From positions 1 through 64,000 of the forward strand of contig NZ_NKJE01000013.1 of the NCBI RefSeq assembly GCF_002256285.1: DNA of 64,000 nucleotides, in the 5' to 3' direction. Below, one piece after another: positions 44,767 through 52,694 of the stretch; positions within the stretch are counted from its first letter, which is position 1; each line of letters begins with the position of its first letter. The translations under genes and the position numbers were made by a program. The notes under the pieces are model-generated. The model saw only the letters and a program-made list of their open reading frames with translations, did not search any database and was not told where the DNA came from. This DNA is from Flavobacterium sp. BFFFF1. Its GTDB lineage: Bacteria; Bacteroidota; Bacteroidia; Flavobacteriales; Flavobacteriaceae.

Positions 44767-45888
44767 TTAATCCACATCCTTGATTTTAGAAAATCGGGGC
44801 TTAAATTTTAGAAATATCTTTTCGTAGAAGTGAAAAGAAATTGCCGCCAACACGATCGTTATGAAGAGGCTTACAGGATAAATGATCAAATTAGACGTAG
44901 TTCCGTAATAAATTGCGAGCTGAAGTACCAAAACAATCGCTATGGGATGATACATGTAAATGCCGTAGGAAATTTTTCCAAGGTGGTGTAAAATTTTGGT
45001 TTCCAGTAACATCGGAATTTGTTTATTAACTGCTAGATTCAGGATAATGATTCCATAAAGCATCGAATAAAATTCGAAATGTACATAGTGCACATACACC
45101 CCGAAGCACATCAACAGCACCACCGTCAGCAGTACAACCCAGAACAGCCACTTGTTGGTCAATATCCGCAGCAACGGGTGATTTTTAAAAAGCAATATGG
45201 CATACACCCCACCAATCGCCATACAATCGATGTTAAAGCTGGACCAGAATGCCGCGAACGTACTTTTATAAGGGATAAAGTCCGAATGCCCGGTAGCCAG
45301 AAATTTTGCCACCACCAGATAAAAAATCATGATCGACAACATCGCGTAAATCCTGAATCTTTTCAGCCACCTTAAAAACCAGGGCCAGATCAGGTAAAAC
45401 TGCTCTTCGGTGCCGATAGACCAGAGGTGCGCGGCATAAGGTACCGGACCGTATAATGACAAGGCAAGGTTAGGCAGGAAAAATACAAACAGCAAAATTT
45501 TCGGCACCAGGTCCTGATATACCACTGTTTCCGGATACCCGGGCAAAGTTAATAAATCGACATGCGGAATCACCGCAAACGCCAACACCATGATCATAAA
45601 ATACAACGGCCATATCCGCAACGCGCGCCGGATGTAAAATTTCAGTATGCTGAATGATTGGAAGGACTTTTCTTCTGACAACATTAAAAACGTGATCAGG
45701 AAACCGCTTAGCACAAAGAACAATACGACGCCCAGCTTTCCAATGATGCGGATCGCCGGCGAATCATCCCAATAGTTTTCAAGTCCAAACAGCACCTTAA
45801 ACTGTTCAATGTGAAAAATAATGACGAGCAATGCCGCGATAAATCGAAGTCCGTTAAGGTTTGGGAAATAGATTTTCTGGCTGTCCAT
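44767..45888 (-). CDS. Acyltransferase 3 family protein (OafA/YrhL-like)
   Basis: About 373 aa from ATG 45888 (MDSQKIYFPNLNGLRFIAAL). It is an inner-membrane protein with about ten hydrophobic segments. The family landmarks are NLNGLRFIAALLVIIFHIEQ with the conserved RxxA...H, VVLFFVLSGFLITFLML, FYIRRALRIWPLYFMIMVLA and AAHLWSIGTEEQFYLIWPW. Such proteins acylate surface glycans. The alternative start at 45918 (MGEQITPNIK) would add ten residues. The gene is monocistronic. Confidence 0.9.
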   Translation of the reverse strand: MDSQKIYFPNLNGLRFIAALLVIIFHIEQFKVLFGLENYWDDSPAIRIIGKLGVVLFFVLSGFLITFLMLSEEKSFQSFSILKFYIRRALRIWPLYFMIMVLAFAVIPHVDLLTLPGYPETVVYQDLVPKILLFVFFLPNLALSLYGPVPYAAHLWSIGTEEQFYLIWPWFLRWLKRFRIYAMLSIMIFYLVVAKFLATGHSDFIPYKSTFAAFWSSFNIDCMAIGGVYAILLFKNHPLLRILTNKWLFWVVLLTVVLLMCFGVYVHYVHFEFYSMLYGIIILNLAVNKQIPMLLETKILHHLGKISYGIYMYHPIAIVLVLQLAIYYGTTSNLIIYPVSLFITIVLAAISFHFYEKIFLKFKPRFSKIKDVD

Positions 45889-46030
45889 TTTAATATTCGG
45901 TGTGATTTGTTCGCCCATTGTAAACCGGCATAAGTAAACGTTGAACGTTAACGAAGATAGCAAAAAACCAGCTCGACAGATGATGAGATGATGGTTTTAG
46001 AAGAATAGCGTCGCGGTTTGTATTTTTTTT

Positions 46031-46115
46031 GAGGAGCATTTTCCTGCTATCCGCAGTAGTTTTATGGCTGAACCCCAGCCATAAAAGCTACACGCTGCTA
46101 TCAGGGCTGGCGTAC
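46031..46115. repeat. Intergenic hairpin element, copy 1
   Basis: TTTTATGGCTG (46060-46070) and CAGCCATAAAA (46076-46086) form a perfect 11-bp stem. The outer arms are CTGCTATCCGCAGTAG and CTACACGCTGCTATCAGG. In reverse complement, the outer sequence matches copy 2 at 49718-49806. The stem sequence differs, but its pairing is kept. Confidence 0.65.
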
Positions 46116-46175
46116 CGGAGCCGAAGTGGAAAATCAGAAAAAATTAAAGTGCTGTTATAGCAGCACATAAAATGC

Positions 46176-46209
46176 AAAAAAATCCCGTAACACAGCGTTG
46201 CGGGATTTT
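46176..46209. terminator. Terminator-like hairpin in the acyltransferase-tgt gap
   Basis: AAAATCCCG (46179-46187) and CGGGATTTT (46201-46209) with a 13-nt loop, and a T-run on the minus strand. No gene ends here, so its client is unclear. A small GTGCTG/CAGCAC hairpin (46150-46167) is adjacent. Confidence 0.5.
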
Positions 46210-46346
46210 CTGGATTATTCTGATTGATGATAAGAATTTTTGATCGGTGATTTCAATTAAAGACGGATAGTATCGTTTTTTGTTACAAAGTGGACAAACT
46301 TTTTTGACGAATCTCCTAAACATTTCTAAAAATTCAAACCAACTGA

Positions 46347-46376
46347 TTTTCAAATTCCTTAATTAAACTATCTTTG
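46347..46376 (+). promoter_or_regulatory. Promoter of tgt
   Basis: TATCTTTG (46369-46376) is a perfect -7 box, 25 nt before the start codon. TTTTC (46347-46351) is a weak -33 candidate at a 17-nt spacing. Confidence 0.6.
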
Positions 46377-46401
46377 CCATCCCGAAAAGCGGGAACCTGA
46401 T

Positions 46402-47532
46402 ATGAAATTTGAATTACTACAAAAAGATCCGCAATCCAAAGCCCGTGCAGGAAGTATTACTACTGATCACGGCGTGATTGAAACCCCGATTTTTATGCCT
46501 GTGGGCACCGTGGCGTCTGTAAAGGGCGTGCACCAACGGGAACTGAAAGACGATATAAATCCTGATATCATCCTCGGCAACACTTACCATTTGTACCTTC
46601 GGCCGCAAACGGAGATTCTTGAGAAAGCCGGAGGCCTGCATAAGTTTATGAACTGGGACCGCAATATCCTCACCGATTCCGGCGGATACCAGGTGTATTC
46701 GCTTTCCGCAAACCGAAAGATCAAAGAAGAAGGCGTCAAATTCAAATCGCATATCGATGGATCCTACCATTATTTTACGCCGGAAAATGTGATGGAAATC
46801 CAGCGCACCATCGGCGCCGATATCATCATGGCGTTTGATGAATGTACCCCATACCCATGCGATTACCGGTACGCCCAGCGTTCGATGCACATGACACACC
46901 GTTGGCTGGACCGCTGTATTGCCCATTTGGATAACCTGCCTTTCAAGTATGGATATGAACAGACGTTCTTTCCCATTGTACAGGGCAGTACTTATAAGGA
47001 TTTGCGACGTCAATCGGCGGAGTATATTGCGAACACTGGACAGCAGGGCAATGCCATAGGCGGATTGTCGGTAGGAGAACCTGCTGAAGAGATGTACGCG
47101 ATGACCGAAGTGGTTTGTGAAATCCTTCCGGAAGACAAACCGCGTTATCTTATGGGGGTAGGTACACCGATTAATATTCTGGAAAACATTGCGCTTGGCA
47201 TTGACATGTTTGATTGCGTCATGCCAACCAGGAACGCGCGTAACGGCATGCTGTTTACTTCAAATGGTACGATCAACATCAAAAATAAAAAGTGGGAAGC
47301 CGATTTTTCGCCTTTGGACGAAATGGGACACACTTTTGTGGATACAGAATATACGAAAGCCTATCTGCGCCATCTATTTGCTGCTAACGAATACCTTGGA
47401 AAGCAGATTGCTACCATCCATAATCTTGGATTTTACATGTGGTTGGTTCGCGAGGCCAGAAAACATATCTTAGCGGGAGATTTCCGCGAGTGGAAGGAAA
47501 AAATGGTGAAACAGATGGACCAGCGCCTGTAA
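46402..47532 (+). CDS. tgt: tRNA-guanine transglycosylase
   Basis: A 376-aa enzyme that exchanges guanine 34 of GUN-anticodon tRNAs for a queuine precursor. Catalytic landmarks: NILTDSGGYQVYSL with the general-base Asp, GGLSVGEP, and the nucleophile Asp in GIDMFDCVMPTRNARNG. The C-terminal zinc site is altered. Where other Tgts have CxCxxC, this one reads DEMGHTFVDTEYTKAYLRHL, with no cysteines; only the His of IATIHNLGFYMWLV remains. I believe this is seen in other Bacteroidetes Tgts. Full length otherwise. An LptF/G permease gene follows after 132 bp. Confidence 0.94.
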   Translation: MKFELLQKDPQSKARAGSITTDHGVIETPIFMPVGTVASVKGVHQRELKDDINPDIILGNTYHLYLRPQTEILEKAGGLHKFMNWDRNILTDSGGYQVYSLSANRKIKEEGVKFKSHIDGSYHYFTPENVMEIQRTIGADIIMAFDECTPYPCDYRYAQRSMHMTHRWLDRCIAHLDNLPFKYGYEQTFFPIVQGSTYKDLRRQSAEYIANTGQQGNAIGGLSVGEPAEEMYAMTEVVCEILPEDKPRYLMGVGTPINILENIALGIDMFDCVMPTRNARNGMLFTSNGTINIKNKKWEADFSPLDEMGHTFVDTEYTKAYLRHLFAANEYLGKQIATIHNLGFYMWLVREARKHILAGDFREWKEKMVKQMDQRL

Positions 47533-47550
47533 CAGGCAAAGGTCGAAGGC

Positions 47551-47662
47551 GAAAGTCTGAAAGTCTAAAGTCGAAAGAAATTCCAACGACAAAGACTTTA
47601 GACTTTAGATGTTCGACTTTCAGACTTCAGACTTTAGATTTTCAGACTTTTAGACATTAGAC
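47551..47662. repeat. Short-repeat cluster of GACTTTA/TAAAGTC units
   Basis: Over 110 bp between tgt and the permease gene, AGTCTGAAAGTCTAAAGTCG is followed by GACTTTAGACTTTAGATG and further TTCAGACTT and TTTAGAC units. The left arm (TAAAGTC type) is complementary to the right arm (GACTTTA type), so several alternative hairpins can form. The right arm repeats with a period of about 7-8 bp. Confidence 0.8.
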
Positions 47663-47664
47663 GA

Positions 47665-48750
47665 ATGAGCATAATCGACAAATACATCCTGAAACGCTAC
47701 CTCTCTACTTTTGTGGTGATGTTGTTGATGTTCATCCCCATTGGGATCGTCATTGACGTTTCTGAGAAAGTAAACAGGATGTTGCAGAACAAAGTGGTAT
47801 TTAAGGCCATTGCGATTTATTATTTCGACTTTACGATTTACTTTGCGAACCTGTTGTTCCCCATTTTCCTGTTTTTATCGGTAATCTGGTTTACGTCTAA
47901 ACTGGCTAATAATACCGAGATTATCGCGATATTAAGCTCCGGGATATCATTCAACCGTTTCTTAAGGCCCTACATTATTGGCGCAACAACGGTATCCCTT
48001 TTTTCATTGTTGATGGGGTTTTACCTTGTGCCGTCCGCGAGTGAGGGTTTTAATAATTTCAGGTATACCTATCTTCGTGGAAACGGGCTCAATGAGATGC
48101 GGAAAAGCAGTGATGTGTTTCGGCAAATCAGCGACAACGAATATATCTATGTCCAAAATTTCAATTCCAAAGCCGGTATCGCTTTTAAGTTCACTTTGGC
48201 AAAGTTTGACAAGAATAACAAAATGGTATTTAAGATTGATGCCGATAAGATCAAGTATAATCCGAGTAGTAAAAACTATACGATGTTTCAATATAGGAAG
48301 CGGACCCTTGGATTGCTAAATGACAAGCTTGAGAAAAGTCCAAAGCGCGATACGATTTTCAATTTTGATCTCGAGGATCTCGCCCCAACCGTTTACGTTG
48401 CCGAAACATTGAGTTTCGGGGAACTCAATAAGTTTATCGACAGGGAAAGGCAGCGAGGCTCTTCAAGTATCAATACGTATCTGGTCGTGTTGTACAAGAA
48501 ATACAGTATTCCGGTTTCTGCCTTCATTCTGACGATAATCGCTGTGGCGGTATCTTCGATGAAACGCCGGGGCGGGATGGGGATGAACCTTGCCATCGGA
48601 ATTGCATTGGCTTTTATTTACATCTTTTTTGATAAGATTTTCGGTGTGCTCGCTGAAAAATCGAGTATTCCACCACTGCTTGCCGTATGGATACCCAATA
48701 TCGTGTTTGGTATTTTAGCCATTTACCTGTTACGCAATGCCAAGCGCTAA
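47665..48750 (+). CDS. LptF/LptG family permease
   Basis: A 361-aa inner-membrane protein of the YjgP/YjgQ family, part of the LPS transport ABC complex (LptB2FG). It has the six-segment architecture: IIDKYILKRYLSTFVVMLLM, LFPIFLFLSVIWFTSKLANN, EIIAILSSGISFNRFLRPYI, then a beta-jellyroll periplasmic domain (about 125-270), and the last three segments (AFILTIIAVAVSSMKRRGG, then GIALAFIYIFFDK and AVWIPNIVFGILAIYLL). It is probably LptG-like, but I cannot settle LptF versus LptG. It overlaps the EamA gene by 14 bp. Confidence 0.9.
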   Translation: MSIIDKYILKRYLSTFVVMLLMFIPIGIVIDVSEKVNRMLQNKVVFKAIAIYYFDFTIYFANLLFPIFLFLSVIWFTSKLANNTEIIAILSSGISFNRFLRPYIIGATTVSLFSLLMGFYLVPSASEGFNNFRYTYLRGNGLNEMRKSSDVFRQISDNEYIYVQNFNSKAGIAFKFTLAKFDKNNKMVFKIDADKIKYNPSSKNYTMFQYRKRTLGLLNDKLEKSPKRDTIFNFDLEDLAPTVYVAETLSFGELNKFIDRERQRGSSSINTYLVVLYKKYSIPVSAFILTIIAVAVSSMKRRGGMGMNLAIGIALAFIYIFFDKIFGVLAEKSSIPPLLAVWIPNIVFGILAIYLLRNAKR

Positions 48751-49624
48751 ATTTAAGGCATACTTAAACCTGCACCTAATTGTCTTTATCTGGGGGTTTA
48801 CTGCCGTGCTGGGCGCCCTGATTCAGGTGAAAGATGCTTCGCTGGTTTGGTATCGCATGCTGAGTGCCGGAATCTTTTTACTCCTTTACCTGCTTTTTTC
48901 AGGAAAGAAAATTTTGCTTCCGTTGAGGGCGGCGTCAAATCTCGTATTTGTCGGTTTGCTCATCGCGATTCACTGGGTGTTTTTCTTTCGTGCGATCAAT
49001 ATCTCGAATGTATCTGTAACGCTGGCCATGTTTTCGGCCGGCGCCTTTCTGGCTTCTGTGCTGGAGCCCCTGTTTTATAAGCGGAAGATGCTTTGGTACG
49101 AAGTACTTTTTGGCCTGGTCATCATCGCTGGACTTTTCATGATTATGAACGTGGAAGTACGTTACATTGATGGCGCCCTGTGTGCGTTATTTTCGGTGTT
49201 CGTAGGCGTCGTTTTTACGCTTTTTAATGGCAAGCTGATCCAAAAACACGACCCTGCGGTCATCACGCTTTATGAATTTTTTGCAGGTACTTTTTTTGTA
49301 TCGCTTTACCTGCTGTACGAAGGCGCATTTACCCCCATGTTTTTTAAAGTGTCGCTACACGATTGGATGCTGATCTTATTGCTGTCGTCGGTGTGTACTG
49401 CGTATGCTTTCACCGCTTCAGTGAATGTGATGAAGAAGCTGACACCTTATACCGTCATGCTGACAACGAATCTCGAACCGGTTTACGGCATTGTGCTTGC
49501 GTATTTCATCATAGGGCAAGGGGAACGCATGAGCCTTTCTTTTTATGTGGGTGCCTCCGTGATTATTGTTACGGTCATTTTGAATGGCGTCATTAAGAAT
49601 TACAGCAATCGCAAATCAGTTTAA
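48737..49624 (+). CDS. EamA/DMT family transporter
   Basis: A 295-aa inner-membrane protein with about ten hydrophobic segments in two EamA repeats: LIVFIWGFTAVLGALIQVKD, then IAIHWVFFFRAINISNVSVT in the first, and FTLFNGKLIQKHDPAVIT, then TPYTVMLTTNLEPVYGIVLA in the second. The family exports metabolites, often amino acids or nucleosides; the substrate here is unknown. ATG at 48737 lies inside the end of the permease gene, so the two are co-translated. Confidence 0.92.
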   Translation: MPSAKFKAYLNLHLIVFIWGFTAVLGALIQVKDASLVWYRMLSAGIFLLLYLLFSGKKILLPLRAASNLVFVGLLIAIHWVFFFRAINISNVSVTLAMFSAGAFLASVLEPLFYKRKMLWYEVLFGLVIIAGLFMIMNVEVRYIDGALCALFSVFVGVVFTLFNGKLIQKHDPAVITLYEFFAGTFFVSLYLLYEGAFTPMFFKVSLHDWMLILLLSSVCTAYAFTASVNVMKKLTPYTVMLTTNLEPVYGIVLAYFIIGQGERMSLSFYVGASVIIVTVILNGVIKNYSNRKSV

Positions 49625-49717
49625 ATTTTGCTTAACATTCCTGTTTTTGGGTAGGATGGCGACGTAAAGATCAGGAGTTAAGGGTCATCGTGTGAGTTGG
49701 CTAAGGGACCGCGCGAC

Positions 49718-49806
49718 GGATGGCAGCGGCATCCTTTTTTGCCAATGGCTCCGCATTGTTGGAAAAGCAGCGAGGCAAAAAAGATACAGCGGACAGCCGG
49801 ACCCGG
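49718..49806. repeat. Intergenic hairpin element, copy 2
   Basis: CTTTTTTGCC (49734-49743) and GGCAAAAAAG (49774-49783) form a 10-bp stem around a 30-nt loop. Outer arms: GATGGCAGCGGCATC before and GATACAGCGGACAGCCGGA after. These arms match the reverse complement of copy 1 (GATAGCAGCG..., ...CTACTGCGGATAGCAGGA), so both belong to one repeat family. Confidence 0.65.
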
Positions 49807-49857
49807 CGGAGCAAGGGTCGCGCCAAAAATGTTTACAACTTAAAGCAAAAAAGTACT

Positions 49858-49886
49858 TTTGTTCCCCATTTTAAATTTTATCTTTG
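49858..49886 (+). promoter_or_regulatory. Promoter of accA
   Basis: TTTG (49858-49861, in TTTTG), a 17-nt spacer, then TATCTTTG (49879-49886). A near-consensus flavobacterial promoter, 33 nt before the start codon. Confidence 0.78.
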
Positions 49887-49919
49887 TAGTTCCAATTTTA
49901 ATTAAAACGCACAAATCCT

Positions 49920-50873
49920 ATGGAATATTTAGATTTTGAGCTTCCCATAAAAGAGCTGGAGGACCAGTTGGACAAATGCCAGGTCATCGGCCAGGAATCT
50001 GATGTGGATGTGACCAATACCTGCAAGCAGATTGAGAAAAAACTAGAAGAAACCAAGAAAAAGATATATAAAAACTTAACCGCCTGGCAGCGAGTACAAT
50101 TGTCCAGGCATCCGAACCGCCCGTACACGATGGACCATGTCCATGCCCTTTGTGGCGATTCCTGGCTGGAACTTTTCGGCGACAGGAATTTTAAGGATGA
50201 CAAGGCGATGATTGGCGGATTAGGAAAGATTGGCGGACAGTCATTTATGATTGTCGGACAACAGAAAGGTTACAATACCAAGACGCGCCAGTACCGCAAC
50301 TTCGGGATGGCAAACCCTGAAGGGTATCGCAAGGCATTGCGGCTGATGAAAATGGCGGAGAAATTTGGGATTCCGGTTTTGACGCTTATTGATACGCCTG
50401 GGGCATACCCTGGATTGGAAGCGGAAGAGCGCGGACAAGGTGAAGCGATTGCGAGGAACATCCTGGAGATGATCAGGCTGAAAACCCCGATTATCGCAGT
50501 GATTGTCGGTGAAGGCGCCTCAGGTGGTGCACTCGGAATTGGAGTGGGAGACCGGGTGCTGATGATGGAAAATACCTGGTATTCGGTGATTTCGCCGGAA
50601 TCCTGTTCGTCGATCCTTTGGAAAAGCTGGGATTATAAGGAACAGGCGGCTGAAGCATTGAAACTGACGTCTACCGACATGAAAAAACAGAACCTTGTGG
50701 ACGAGGTGATTCCGGAACCTTTAGGCGGAGCGCATTACGACAGGGAAACTGCTTCGAAAACCGTCGAAGAATATATATTGAAGGCTTTTAATGAGCTTAA
50801 AGATTTATCAACAGCCGATTTGGTTTCCCAAAGAATGGATAAATACAGCAAGATGGGCGAATTTAAAGAATAG
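49920..50873 (+). CDS. accA: Acetyl-CoA carboxylase carboxyltransferase alpha
   Basis: A 317-aa subunit of acetyl-CoA carboxylase; with AccD it moves the carboxyl group from biotin to acetyl-CoA for fatty acid synthesis. Family features: an N-terminal helical part ([16 protein letters not shown]), [20 protein letters not shown], the CoA/biotin site region GFGKIGG-like [20 protein letters not shown], and [20 protein letters not shown], then [19 protein letters not shown]. Normal length. It is alone in its unit, 102 bp upstream of dnaB. Confidence 0.96.
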   Translation: MEYLDFELPIKELEDQLDKCQVIGQESDVDVTNTCKQIEKKLEETKKKIYKNLTAWQRVQLSRHPNRPYTMDHVHALCGDSWLELFGDRNFKDDKAMIGGLGKIGGQSFMIVGQQKGYNTKTRQYRNFGMANPEGYRKALRLMKMAEKFGIPVLTLIDTPGAYPGLEAEERGQGEAIARNILEMIRLKTPIIAVIVGEGASGGALGIGVGDRVLMMENTWYSVISPESCSSILWKSWDYKEQAAEALKLTSTDMKKQNLVDEVIPEPLGGAHYDRETASKTVEEYILKAFNELKDLSTADLVSQRMDKYSKMGEFKE

Positions 50874-51026
50874 GGCTTAGCACACAAGTCTTTTAAGAAA
50901 TCCAAAGCCCGGCGTTTTGGATTTTTTTTTGATATGAACAAATTAAAAAAGTTATACTGAGTTATCAACAGCAGTATGCTTACAACTGCACGGAGTTATC
51001 GTGTGTCTTTTATCTATTTTCGCAAT

Positions 51027-52568
51027 ATGGAAAATTTACGGAGCATTAACCCGATCAAAGTCGACAAAACCACACTGATCAACCTCGAAAAAGGCAAGCT
51101 GCCCCCACAGGCGCTCGACCTTGAGGAAGCAGTATTGGGCGCGATGATGATTGATAAGAAAGGGGTTGATGAAGTCATTGATATCCTGCAGCCCGATGCT
51201 TTTTACAAAGAAGCGCACAAGCACATTTTTGAGGCGATTGTACAGCTGTTTACCGATACGCAGCCGATTGACTTGCTTACGGTGTCATCACAGCTTAAAA
51301 AGAACGCCAAGCTCGATTTGGCAGGCGGCGATTTTTACCTAATCCAGCTTACCCAGAAAATATCGTCGTCGGCGCACATTGAATTCCACTCAAGGATCAT
51401 TTTGCAAAAATTTATCCAGCGAAGCCTCATTAAAATCTCGTCGGAAATTATCGAAGAATCATACGACGAGACTACCGATGTTTTCGATTTACTGGACAAG
51501 GCGGAATCCCGACTTTACGAAGTCACGCAGGGCAACATTAAACGCAGTTCCGAAACCGCCCAGAGCCTTGTAATCCAGGCGAAGAAGAGGATTGAGGAAA
51601 TTGCCGGTAAAGAAGGCCTCAGCGGCATCGCTACCGGCTTTGAAAAGCTGGACAAGGTCACTTCAGGCTGGCAGCCCAGCGATTTGATTATTATCGCGGC
51701 AAGACCAGGTATGGGTAAGACCGCTTTCGTATTGTCGATGGCGAGAAATATCGCGATCGATTTTGGGCATCCCGTAGCGCTGTTTTCGCTGGAGATGTCG
51801 TCTGTACAATTAATCACGCGTCTGATTTCGTCAGAAACAGGCCTTTCGTCAGAAAAACTCAGGACCGGGAAACTGGAAAAACACGAGTGGGAACAATTAA
51901 CCACGAAAGTCAAAAACCTTGAAAAAGCGCCGTTATATATTGATGATACCCCATCGCTCTCTATTTTTGACTTAAGGGCAAAAGCCAGGAGGCTCTCCTC
52001 ACAGCACGGCATCAAGATGATTATCGTCGATTACCTTCAGCTCATGACTGCTGGAGGCAATGGTAAAGGCGGCGGGAATCGCGAACAGGAGATTTCTACT
52101 ATTTCCAGGAATTTAAAAGCGCTTGCCAAGGAGCTTGGGGTTCCGGTTATTGCATTGTCTCAGCTGTCGCGTGCCGTCGAAACGCGTGGATCGAGCAAGA
52201 GGCCTTTGCTTTCCGATCTTAGGGAATCGGGCGCGATTGAGCAGGATGCGGATATCGTTTCGTTTATTTATCGCCCGGAATATTACAAGATTGATGAATG
52301 GGATGATGATGAGCACACACCAACGGAAGGTCAGGCCGAATTTATCATCGCCAAGCACCGTAATGGTAGCCTGGAGAATATACGTTTGAAGTTTATCGGA
52401 AACCTTGGTAAATTTGATAATCTTGAGGACTACGGAGGCAGTTACGATGATCTGCCCTCTAAGATGAACCATGAGGACAACCCGTTTACGGTGAAACACC
52501 TGCCTACACCAAACGAAGCTTTTGGAAGTAGCGCTAACCATGATGACGACAGCGACGTTCCGTTTTAA
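51027..52568 (+). CDS. dnaB: Replicative DNA helicase
   Basis: A 513-aa hexameric helicase of the replication fork. The N-terminal domain (PPQALDLEEAVLGAMMIDKK, about 20-130) is followed by a linker and the RecA-like core: Walker A RPGMGKTAFVLSMARN, a LFSLEMSS motif, Walker B IIVDYLQLM, and the LSQLSRAVETRG arginine-finger region. The C-terminal tail is acidic (HDDDSDVPF). ATG 51027 (MENLRSINPIKV) is preferred over the further upstream in-frame start at 50976, because a promoter-like TATTTTCG stretch lies between them. No intein is present. Confidence 0.95.
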   Translation: MENLRSINPIKVDKTTLINLEKGKLPPQALDLEEAVLGAMMIDKKGVDEVIDILQPDAFYKEAHKHIFEAIVQLFTDTQPIDLLTVSSQLKKNAKLDLAGGDFYLIQLTQKISSSAHIEFHSRIILQKFIQRSLIKISSEIIEESYDETTDVFDLLDKAESRLYEVTQGNIKRSSETAQSLVIQAKKRIEEIAGKEGLSGIATGFEKLDKVTSGWQPSDLIIIAARPGMGKTAFVLSMARNIAIDFGHPVALFSLEMSSVQLITRLISSETGLSSEKLRTGKLEKHEWEQLTTKVKNLEKAPLYIDDTPSLSIFDLRAKARRLSSQHGIKMIIVDYLQLMTAGGNGKGGGNREQEISTISRNLKALAKELGVPVIALSQLSRAVETRGSSKRPLLSDLRESGAIEQDADIVSFIYRPEYYKIDEWDDDEHTPTEGQAEFIIAKHRNGSLENIRLKFIGNLGKFDNLEDYGGSYDDLPSKMNHEDNPFTVKHLPTPNEAFGSSANHDDDSDVPF

Positions 52569-52584
52569 CTTGCATAACCATTTA

Positions 52585-52622
52585 TAAAAAAACTCCCGTT
52601 GATTACGACGGGAGTTTTTTTA
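52585..52622 (+). terminator. Terminator of dnaB
   Basis: ACTCCCGT (52592-52599) and ACGGGAGT (52608-52615) with an 8-nt loop, extended by an A-run on the left and a T-run on the right. It ends 52 bp after the dnaB stop. Confidence 0.88.
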
Positions 52623-52643
52623 TAAATGGTCGGAAAGTTTATC

Positions 52644-52672
52644 CAAAAAAAGAGCCTCCCGAAGGAGGCTCT
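52644..52672 (-). terminator. Terminator of the 3346-aa secreted protein gene
   Basis: AGAGCCTCC (52651-52659) and GGAGGCTCT (52664-52672) with a CGAA loop. On the minus strand the stem is followed by seven T. It lies 23 bp after the stop codon. Confidence 0.87.
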
Positions 52673-52694
52673 AAATATGCTAATGGTCGTTGAA

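Noticed and set aside
46144..46353. 69-aa minus-strand reading frame before tgt
   Set aside because: It spans a terminator-like hairpin and has no promoter or family signal.
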